A stretch of DNA of 40,674 nucleotides from NCBI RefSeq assembly GCF_004745955.1, contig NZ_SRLD01000045.1, forward strand, positions 1 to 40,674, in the 5' to 3' direction. The notes beneath the pieces were generated by a model. That model ran no database searches. It was not told the DNA's origin and was given only the letters and a program-made list of their open reading frames with translations. Numbering within the stretch: the first letter of the stretch is position 1; each line of letters begins with the position of its first letter. Both the position numbers and the translations under genes were made by a program. Shown here piece by piece: positions 1-6,317 of this stretch. The stretch comes from Hymenobacter elongatus. GTDB lineage: Bacteria; Bacteroidota; Bacteroidia; Cytophagales; Hymenobacteraceae.

Positions 1-99
1 AAACAGGCCCTCTCTCAGGCTATCGACTGCATTACCAGCCGGGACGCCCGGAACTGGTTTGACCACTGCGGCTATCACACACAAGCCGGCAAACGATAA
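1..99 (+). pseudogene. IS630-family transposase, C-terminal fragment (cut by window edge)
   Basis: The frame is open from base 1 and encodes 32 residues before TAA at 97-99, containing SRDARNWFDHCGY. Endings of the form 'I(T/S)xxDARxWFxHCGY' are typical of the C-terminus of IS630-family DDE transposases. The catalytic DDE part lies outside the window. It is partial because the sequence ends, not necessarily broken in the genome. An identical fragment lies at the other end on the minus strand. Confidence 0.8.
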
Positions 100-127
100 G
101 GATACATGGTTCACGAATCTGCTATAA
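1..127 (+). mobile_element. Right end of an IS630-type insertion sequence (left contig end)
   Basis: The first 127 bases are the exact reverse complement of the last 127 bases of the window. They contain the 3' end of a transposase gene and about 28 bases of IS end ending in ...GAATCTGCTATAA. The two copies diverge just after this, so the IS/host boundary lies at or a few bases before 127. IS630-type elements insert at TA, and a TA is present at 123-124 beside the boundary. The transposase reads into the window at both ends. A shared stretch of 127 bases is what a de Bruijn assembler run at k=127 leaves at a repeat boundary, so this is probably where assembly stopped. Confidence 0.85.
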
Positions 128-274
128 TTGCAGCTTTGCATAAGCCATGGCACCCAGAAGTAGTGCCAAAGTATTTTACTAGCCGCAAAGCGCCAAGACC
201 AACTCGCCGCGTATAGGAATAGTAATAAGTGACGGCAACTAGTGTACAAAATTTACCAGTATCGCAGGTCTGCT

Positions 275-392
275 AGAGCGGCTTCGCACTCAGTGTACAG
301 GCTACTTGTAACGCGAAGGTGTACTTCGCGACTCGTTGCTGACGGCTACTTAGCAATCGGGCAACAAGTCACGAAGTACACCTTCGCGTTAC
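275..392 (+). repeat. Dispersed hairpin element, family A, copy 1 (degenerate)
   Basis: The left end AGAGCGGCTTCG (275-286) and CAGTGTAC (291-298) match the left ends of the copies at 15983 and 36705 (the latter reversed). The stem arms are 308-339 and 361-392: 32 bases each with two mismatches, around a 21-base loop. The stem sequence differs from the other copies (GCGAAGGTGTACTTCG here against GCGAACTTTGTAGTTCGC) but is still paired. Each arm contains its own small palindrome, CGAAG...CTTCG. The right outer end CGAAACCGCTCT of the complete copies is not visible. Confidence 0.7.
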
Positions 393-489
393 TGTAAGAT
401 ACTAACTCTGGAACTACCCTAAAACGCTGGTATCAGAGTACTGATGCTTTATGTTTTTTGCTGTTATAAACTTGAATAAGGGAAAGCAT

Positions 490-618
490 ACCAAAAGCGT
501 GCTGTATAGTACCCTCTGCCAAATCGTATTAATTTGAACAGTGTATTTGAGTGATTTTACGGAGGATGTATCCATAGAATTATGCCCGAATACGGTACTA
601 TACAACACGCTCTTTGGT
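490..618. repeat. Small element with 24-25 bp inverted ends (MITE-like)
   Basis: Arms at 490-513 and 594-618 are inverted repeats matching at all but one substitution and one extra base (outer end ACCAAA, inner end TGTATAGTACC). They flank about 80 AT-rich bases with no gene. CAT occurs directly outside both ends, which could be a 3-bp target duplication or chance. The layout fits a short non-autonomous transposable element. It lies 69 bases beyond the stop of the precursor gene, so an RNA structure at the end of that transcript is an alternative. No second copy is seen here. Confidence 0.45.
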
Positions 619-686
619 CATGTATCTAGCCACTGAGGGCGTAAAGACACTATTTCAGTGCTGCCTGGAAGAGGTAGCAATAAGGG

Positions 687-872
687 TTAGCTGCACATGG
701 AAGCACCGGTGCCGGACCCCCGCATCAGGCAGTAGCAAGTGCCGCCTCCCGAGTAGCATCCGTAGCCGGAACACGACCCACAGCCCCCGTTGCCAGCCAC
801 GAGTGACTTCATTTGCTCACGGCTCAACAAGTTCTTGATCTTTGAGCCACTAAATTTTAAAGCAGTTTTCAT
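687..872 (-). CDS. Cys-rich exported peptide precursor (double-glycine-type leader, candidate RiPP/bacteriocin)
   Basis: This is a 61-residue precursor. The leader carries LSREQMKSLVAG (residues 16-27), which aligns without gaps with the Bacteroidota leader pattern LSREExMKxIxGG: L at -12, M at -7 and L at -4 if cleavage follows A26-G27. A true GG pair (G29-G30) stands three residues later, directly before Cys31, so cleavage there is the alternative. The core of 31-34 residues is rich in Gly, Ser and Tyr with six Cys (31, 34, 39, 46, 48, 60), an even number suited to three disulfides. The expected partner, a C39-peptidase ABC exporter, lies at 6318. It is the last gene of the minus-strand group, 123 bases after the GT-like gene, and may have its own promoter. 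Upstream of the ATG is a pyrimidine tract with no clear Shine-Dalgarno site. No lanthipeptide synthetase or radical-SAM gene is nearby. Confidence 0.8.
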   Translation of the reverse strand: MKTALKFSGSKIKNLLSREQMKSLVAGNGGCGSCSGYGCYSGGGTCYCLMRGSGTGASMCS

Positions 873-939
873 AAAAAAAAAAGAAAAAATGAAAAAGTAG
901 AATGGGATTATGTTTTAGGGTACATAATCTAGAAACCCA

Positions 940-953
940 TGTTCGGCCGAACA
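940..953. promoter_or_regulatory. Perfect 14-bp palindrome upstream of the precursor
   Basis: TGTTCGGCCGAACA is a perfect dyad 67 bases upstream of the precursor start codon. A small hairpin GCAATC/GATTGC lies next to it at 963-980. No T-run follows on the minus strand, so neither looks like an intrinsic terminator. The dyad could be an operator controlling the precursor separately from the enzyme genes, or a mRNA processing structure. No regulator gene is adjacent, so this is a position-based guess. Confidence 0.35.
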
Positions 954-995
954 GTATCAATAGCAATCCTGGTAGATTGCAAAAAGCGAATTAGT

Positions 996-2630
996 CTAAA
1001 GAGATATAGAATGGGTGTGTAGTGCGATAATATCTTCTGTGCTTGTCACGGGAGGAGCATCGGCAATACACAAATTGCCTGTGTGGACAAGATGAAAGCA
1101 TAGAAAGCCGAAAACGAGGCTTTCAATATGGATGGGCGGAATTTCACCCGGATTATTGTCATCGATTATCTGCATCAAGTCAATGCCGCGTAGTACCTCT
1201 CCTTGGAAGTAGGTCAAGAGCTGCTCCCAATTAACCAGTGGCTGCATAAATATCCCACTTGTGTCAAGCTTAGTTAAAATTGCTAGGATACTATCCTCTG
1301 GTGCAAGATCCTCGTCGCTGAAGGTGCCGGAAAAGGAACGGTGTAGAACGCTGCTGACTGGTACTTCAATGATGGCTGCGCTAGGTGCCAACGTGAAGGA
1401 CGTTTGCAGAATATCCTTTGTAGTAGCCTCAGCCATAAAGCGATACACTTCCTTCGCATGTGGAAAGCCAAAGCCCGTAAGCTCCGCTATAGTCGCGGAA
1501 AGTGCTTCCAGATTCAGGCTGTCCGGGGCGGTGACGGTCAGTGTCTGCCGTTCCTCAGGTATTGGGTGTTGGGTGTTCGTTTCATTCCATTGCAACCTGT
1601 TGCCAGGGATGAGTACTAAGTCCGTACTGCTTTCTATTAGGCCTGGCAGCACCGAATCGGGTGCAGGTGAGGACCACGCAACCTGATAAATAGGGGCCTG
1701 GGTATTACCCTCCGGAGACAAAAGGGATGGTTCCTGAAAAAGTCCCTGTTGCGCATGAAATTTATTGACCCGCTTGTAGACGGCGGGGAAATGATAGCGC
1801 AGCCTGTTTTCTACCTGAACACAGTTATAATAGGTCTGCTTGGCGTTTCCAAGTACATGAATGTATTTGGTCGTTACTGGTACCTGATCAAAATGTAGAA
1901 TCTCTTCGAAGTTTTTGCTGAGCTTATCAAACAGATACTGTATTTTCTTGCCTTGGCTTTCTGCGAGCTGCTTAAAAAAATATTGCTCAATAATTGTGTT
2001 TGAGAATCCGGCTAACAGGTCGCCGGCCAAACGCTCTTTGTTCAGCTCAATCAGCTCAAGCGCTTGGGTGGCGTACGTGTTAATAAATTCAAGATCGGAG
2101 CCTCCCAGCACGCCAGCGTTGAGGGACGTAATCAGAGGAGCCTGCGTAGCCGCTGGCAGCATGCAGGCTGGCAAACCTTCCAGCGTTGCCTGAAAGTGAA
2201 GTAAGGGCTTCTCATAGGACTCATGGTGGTCTACTTCCGGGCTTTGCACCAAGAGAAAGTTGTTGCCAAGCTGCTCGGTCTTAAAAGGAGTCCAGGTAAA
2301 TACATCGCCGTCTACATGCAGGAAGGGCGACTGCTGTAGGCTATAAGCATGCAGCTTCGGCAGGCTCCAGAGTCCCTCCGGAAACTGGTTTAGTTGGTCA
2401 AGGCAGACGTTGACCCCCGAATAAGGAAGCTGAAGCTGATCGATAAGTAGCTCGGCCCCGGCTTGATCCGTAACAAGTTCCAACTCGGGGTACCATTGCC
2501 GAAGTAAGCAAGCACTCAGGGCCATGCTATAGTGGTGATATTTCTCGGACAACCATCCTCCCTTCACCCGTGATTCCTCGATGGCGGCGCCCTTAGAGGG
2601 TGCCATCCATAAACTTTGCACAATTTTCAT
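996..2630 (-). CDS. GT-A glycosyltransferase-like protein of the peptide locus (DUF6734-like)
   Basis: This 544-residue cytoplasmic protein has no signal peptide or membrane segment. The first ~300 residues read like a GT-A glycosyltransferase: FLHVDGDVF with a DxD metal motif (D107, D109), NAGVLGGSDLEF (171-182) like the NAGV/NTGV stretch of GT8/GT32-type enzymes, and a late KYIHVLGNAK with His257. The arrangement recalls the family I know as DUF6734, found beside Bacteroidota peptide-secretion genes; I cannot verify the family name here. Residues ~310-544 are unassigned. It lies between the VKOR-fusion gene (51-base gap) and the precursor, so the natural substrate guess is the precursor, at Ser, Thr, Tyr or Cys before export. 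Enzymatic activity and donor sugar are inference; a structural or docking role is possible. Confidence 0.6.
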   Translation of the reverse strand: MKIVQSLWMAPSKGAAIEESRVKGGWLSEKYHHYSMALSACLLRQWYPELELVTDQAGAELLIDQLQLPYSGVNVCLDQLNQFPEGLWSLPKLHAYSLQQSPFLHVDGDVFTWTPFKTEQLGNNFLLVQSPEVDHHESYEKPLLHFQATLEGLPACMLPAATQAPLITSLNAGVLGGSDLEFINTYATQALELIELNKERLAGDLLAGFSNTIIEQYFFKQLAESQGKKIQYLFDKLSKNFEEILHFDQVPVTTKYIHVLGNAKQTYYNCVQVENRLRYHFPAVYKRVNKFHAQQGLFQEPSLLSPEGNTQAPIYQVAWSSPAPDSVLPGLIESSTDLVLIPGNRLQWNETNTQHPIPEERQTLTVTAPDSLNLEALSATIAELTGFGFPHAKEVYRFMAEATTKDILQTSFTLAPSAAIIEVPVSSVLHRSFSGTFSDEDLAPEDSILAILTKLDTSGIFMQPLVNWEQLLTYFQGEVLRGIDLMQIIDDNNPGEIPPIHIESLVFGFLCFHLVHTGNLCIADAPPVTSTEDIIALHTHSISL

Positions 2631-2681
2631 ATCCTATACTAGCTAGCAATTACCTGTACTACTGTTTCGGTTATCGAGGTC

Positions 2682-4316
2682 TTACACGCCGACTTCCTCT
2701 TTGCCGGAAGAGTGGATGAGTTCCTGCGTCATGGCCAGAACATCATCCAGGGTATAATTTTGAGGCAAAAAGTAACCGTTAATAAATAAGGCGGGCGTGC
2801 GGGTAATATGCTCGCGCTGCACCCACTGGCGATGCGCCAAGCTCAGTTGTTCGCTAGTGGTATCTGGTACTGAAACGTCGACACTCCGCGTTGATTTGAA
2901 CCGTTCTAGATCCATGTCCTCAAACCAGTCCTGTAAAAGCTGTATCGTCTGCTGCGTCTGCTCAGCGCGTCCTTGAATATGCTCGCGCCAGTAGTGAATA
3001 ATATAATGAACACTCGTTGGGGAAATATTTGCATCCCGCCCGCTTAATACAAACCGTAGCGCGATTTGAATATTTTGAGGATAGACATTAACGGCATCCA
3101 CCACCTTCTGAAAATGCTCTTTACAGGGTACGCAATGCAGATTAAGTACCAGCACCAGCTTTAGTGTTGCCTCTGGGCTGCCCAGAATTATTTCATCCTC
3201 AAAGGGCGCTATCGTGATCCGCCGTGTGAAGAATTGCAACAGGTGCTTGAAGACAGGTAATGAATTCTTAACGCGAAGTGCTTCAGCCTCCGACTTAACC
3301 ACTTCCATGTAGCTTTTGAGGCTGGCTTTCCCCAGCACGGTCACGGCTAGCACTGAAATAAACAGAAAAATATATCCTACCACGCAAACCAGGGAGGTCG
3401 CTGGGCCACCAAAAGTATTCACTGCGTATAAGCTCGCTGTAACCCCAAATTGCGCCAGCAAAACACCATCCACTAGCAGACACAGTTTGCACCAGGTCTT
3501 GGCAATGGCATACTGATACACGACCGAGTACACTACAACAGGTAAGGCCAGCAGACTCAACCCGAAGAATACGACTTGCGCCTCATTATATAATGAACCA
3601 CCTAGAACCGATAGGTACAGGGCAATGATCTGGAAAGAGAAATAGGCAAAAACTGCCTCGGAAAGACTGACTAGTCCCAGAATTGAGGCTCCTCCGGAGT
3701 TTAAAATTCTGTTACAATCTGTGTTAGCTTTTTCCTCTACGGCGCAGAACGCTTCAACTGAGCGGTACTTTATACCTAAGTCCTTCGCTAGTAGAAAATA
3801 GCCAATGATGCATCCTGTCAGAGCCGTGACCAACAGGCCACTTATTCCTAGACTTACCGGTAGGGTAGAGGGGCCAGCTACCAACTTATAGATCATATAG
3901 GCAGTCAATAGTATTCCCATACTGGCCAACACGATCTGCAGGAAGCGAGAGAATTGGTCTCGCTTGTAGGCGATGCTCCTTTCCTGCACAGCTAATATGG
4001 GTACAGGATCTACCTGAATAATAACTCCGCTCCAATAGGCTAATGCCTCTTCATGTTTAGCAATATCTTCAGGCCTCATAATGGCAACAATATCGCCGCC
4101 ATCGGCCTCAGTATGCAGCAAATAGGGGCATGGTATTGTGTGCATTTCCGAGCGATCCACCATGCTCATAGCATGTCGCAGACCCAGCCGTTCGAACGCA
4201 TCAGAAATGCTGCTCAGGGCCGGAAAATCGGAATGGGTTCTGATGAGTCGTTCGCAGTGCGCCTGGGAAACCGGTGCGCCTATGTTTGTTAAGAAAGTTG
4301 CTACTGTTTTTTCCAT
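2682..4316 (-). CDS. C39-like / VKOR / DsbA-like fusion, disulfide-forming membrane protein
   Basis: The 544 residues have three parts. Residues 1-105 resemble the degenerate C39-peptidase-like domain that precedes VKOR in Bacteroidota proteins; the usual 'DCGPAxL' Cys motif is absent, so it may bind a leader rather than cut. Residues ~125-330 are a multi-span VKOR domain with the loop pair C191/C201 and active-site CKLC (C276, C279). Residues ~380-544 are a thioredoxin/DsbA-like domain with CVPC (C395, C398) and a cis-Pro at TP (507-508). VKOR reoxidises a DsbA-like partner using quinone; here both are on one chain. It should introduce disulfides in exported Cys-rich peptides in the periplasm. 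It sits upstream of the GT-like gene and is probably co-transcribed with it. Confidence 0.88.
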   Translation of the reverse strand: MEKTVATFLTNIGAPVSQAHCERLIRTHSDFPALSSISDAFERLGLRHAMSMVDRSEMHTIPCPYLLHTEADGGDIVAIMRPEDIAKHEEALAYWSGVIIQVDPVPILAVQERSIAYKRDQFSRFLQIVLASMGILLTAYMIYKLVAGPSTLPVSLGISGLLVTALTGCIIGYFLLAKDLGIKYRSVEAFCAVEEKANTDCNRILNSGGASILGLVSLSEAVFAYFSFQIIALYLSVLGGSLYNEAQVVFFGLSLLALPVVVYSVVYQYAIAKTWCKLCLLVDGVLLAQFGVTASLYAVNTFGGPATSLVCVVGYIFLFISVLAVTVLGKASLKSYMEVVKSEAEALRVKNSLPVFKHLLQFFTRRITIAPFEDEIILGSPEATLKLVLVLNLHCVPCKEHFQKVVDAVNVYPQNIQIALRFVLSGRDANISPTSVHYIIHYWREHIQGRAEQTQQTIQLLQDWFEDMDLERFKSTRSVDVSVPDTTSEQLSLAHRQWVQREHITRTPALFINGYFLPQNYTLDDVLAMTQELIHSSGKEEVGV

Positions 4317-4648
4317 TACAGAATATGCTGATGATAAAGTATAGTAATTATCTTATCGCGCTAGGTCACCTAAAACGAGTGGGTATGGGCTCGTTGTGCT
4401 GAGATAGACGGCAATAGGAGCTATTCGGATAAGCTTGGCGTTGGGGCGTATTCAGGCCGGCCGCTCAGGCATAGCACACACGCGCCAACTCTTTTTTATG
4501 GCTAACAAATAGTTGAAATAGCGGCTTGATTATCGGGCTGCCTTTGTAGTGATATGGTACTTACTTCTATAGCATCAACGAAACCAACTTGATACAGTTC
4601 TGCTGATATAGGCTAGTATTTTTTATTTAAGAATTCTGATGGCGGTAC
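4317..4648. other. 332-base gap between the TlpA and VKOR-fusion genes
   Basis: No gene is seen. An imperfect hairpin has arms GTTGGGGCGT (4440-4449) and ACGCGCCAAC (4480-4489) and is followed on the plus strand by TCTTTTTT, the form of an intrinsic terminator. However, no plus-strand gene lies upstream to be terminated, so it may end a small RNA or be fortuitous. On the minus strand it would sit in the leader of the VKOR-fusion gene. The length suggests that gene has its own promoter, but no clear TAnnTTTG box is visible. Confidence 0.4.
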
Positions 4649-6109
4649 TTATTTGCTCAATGCGCTTTCAATGGCGGCAATAGTTTCGGCACCGGCCGAC
4701 GGTGCTGGCGCACGCCTGACTCGAATACGTCCGTCCCGCCCGATGAGCATATGGGAAGGATAAGAGTATATCTGATAAGCAGCGGCCACCGTGTTGTCGG
4801 GGCTGCGCAGCTGGACTCCGGCTGCTGACGTGAGCTGATGAGCCTGTAGAGTCCGCTGCCACTTTTCTTCTGTATCACCTACCGCAACCGAGATAAATAC
4901 CACCTCGCGGCCTGCCATCCTTTCCTTTAGGGCAGTGCTGGCTGGTATTTCGGCTATACAGGGAGCACACCAGCTACCCCAAAAATCCAGGTACACAACT
5001 TTGCCCTTGAAATCACTAAGCGTCACTTTTTTGCCGTCGTTGTTGAGCAATGTGAAGGGTGGGGCGGGTTGCCCAGGCTCCACGCGCAGTTGTTTGCTCA
5101 CCATTTCGCGTAGGTTGCGCGCCAACACGGAGTCCTGGTTTTGCAGCCGAAATGTGGGCATTGCGGCCACTACCCCAGCCGTGTTTGCATCCAGCTGATA
5201 GCTTAATAACTGGTAGAGCGCTTTGTCGCGCGAGGAGGTTAGCCCCAGGTCCGCAGTGGCCTTGTTATACAGCTTTTGGGCCTCCCCTGGGTCGGAACTG
5301 AGTGTACCCGAGGGTAGGAGCCGGTTACTGTACACGGTCAGAAATTGCAAGGCCAGCGTCGACTCAGATTGGTCCCTGCCAAAGCATTCATCCAGCTTCT
5401 TTAAAGGTAGTTGCTGCAGGAAGTTGAAGTATGAGTTGGGGAGTGGTGCCAGCCGTTTATTTGTGTCGCGATAATACTGCGGGTATTCCAGCAAGCTGAT
5501 GGCCCATTGTAGATTAATGCGCAGCGTGGCATAGCTCTTGAAAGCTGCAGCTACGGGATGAGCTTGCGTATAAGTTGCCAAAAAATCCTGGCGTTTTTGT
5601 CGGAAGGAGTCGGCATAGGCCCGCATCTGTGCGGCAGTAGTTTGGGGCGTGCGCTGCTCCACTGGGCGCGGCACGGAACCAACTGGCCCGTATTCAAATT
5701 GCCACAGTGCCTGAGCAAGATAATTGTTGGCGGCAGCACCACGGCCAGTGAACCGCAGCGTTTCATCGAAACGTGGGAACTCAAGGGTTAAGTGCAGACT
5801 ATCACCCGGCGTCAGGTAGAGGCTGGCGTGCTGGCGGGCATAATACAGCGAGGCCGGCGTGGCAGCAGCCACTCGAGGGAGCTTTACCCGGAAATTGCCG
5901 GTAGCAGTAATCGGGACTTTAACTTTAAACTGTCCAAACTCGAGACGAATACTATCCCCGGCTGGCGCGTGCGCTAAGTGCCCGCTAATAACAATCGGAG
6001 CAGATACGGTAGTACTGCTGCAGATTGAATGGCTGGGAAACAGGCAGGTGTAATAACTAAGTAAAATCGCCGAAAGGGAAGATACCAATAACATCAGTAA
6101 GGATAGCAT
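4649..6109 (-). CDS. TlpA-type thiol-disulfide oxidoreductase with N-terminal DUF4369-like region
   Basis: This 486-residue protein begins with a hydrophobic anchor or signal (residues 1-22). A beta-rich region at ~38-120 resembles the DUF4369 domain common in Bacteroidota TlpA-like proteins, and a helical middle follows. The thioredoxin domain (~345-486) has WCAPC (C381, C384) and a cis-Pro at YP (450-451). Such proteins act in the periplasm, usually as reductants or isomerases. Beside an oxidising VKOR-DsbA fusion, a plausible job is to correct wrong pairings in the six-Cys peptide. It is the first gene of the minus-strand group, divergent from the exporter genes, which supports membership of the locus. 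A housekeeping role is possible because TlpA proteins are numerous in this phylum. Confidence 0.82.
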   Translation of the reverse strand: MLSLLMLLVSSLSAILLSYYTCLFPSHSICSSTTVSAPIVISGHLAHAPAGDSIRLEFGQFKVKVPITATGNFRVKLPRVAAATPASLYYARQHASLYLTPGDSLHLTLEFPRFDETLRFTGRGAAANNYLAQALWQFEYGPVGSVPRPVEQRTPQTTAAQMRAYADSFRQKRQDFLATYTQAHPVAAAFKSYATLRINLQWAISLLEYPQYYRDTNKRLAPLPNSYFNFLQQLPLKKLDECFGRDQSESTLALQFLTVYSNRLLPSGTLSSDPGEAQKLYNKATADLGLTSSRDKALYQLLSYQLDANTAGVVAAMPTFRLQNQDSVLARNLREMVSKQLRVEPGQPAPPFTLLNNDGKKVTLSDFKGKVVYLDFWGSWCAPCIAEIPASTALKERMAGREVVFISVAVGDTEEKWQRTLQAHQLTSAAGVQLRSPDNTVAAAYQIYSYPSHMLIGRDGRIRVRRAPAPSAGAETIAAIESALSK

Positions 6110-6125
6110 AAACGAATAATTGGCT

Positions 6126-6133
6126 CAAATATA
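6126..6133 (-). promoter_or_regulatory. Candidate -7 box of the TlpA gene
   Basis: TATATTTG on the minus strand matches the Bacteroidota -7 consensus TAnnTTTG exactly, 16 bases before the ATG at 6109. A TTG -33 box at normal spacing is not obvious, and the 5' leader would be very short. The divergent exporter gene would use the other half of this 208-base gap; TTTG near 6269 with TATAATTT downstream is only a weak candidate for it. Confidence 0.4.
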
Positions 6134-6317
6134 GAAGGAATTTTGGGATTTGATATGCTGGACAATAAAAAATTCAAGCGACGCATTCTGCCCAGGCATT
6201 GGCAGTAGCAAAGACAAGCGGAAGAACTTGCAGTCATTATCCAGCTTCTGTGTATACTTGCGCGTTATTTGGTTAACAAATATATATAATTTACTATATT
6301 AAACTATACTAGCCTGC

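Larger units (their letters stand above)
128..686. other. Gene-free stretch downstream of the peptide precursor
   Basis: There is no convincing gene here. Reading frames of about 60 codons have no recognisable content and overlap inverted repeats. The stretch holds two hairpin elements, at 275-392 and 490-618, described separately. Base composition is AT-rich compared with the central part of the window. The intact gene into which the left IS inserted cannot be recognised. Confidence 0.6.

Noticed and set aside
414..608. 64-codon minus-strand frame right after the precursor, as a possible second peptide
   Set aside because: It has no leader motif and no Cys/Gly-rich core, and most of it lies within the inverted-repeat element at 490-618.
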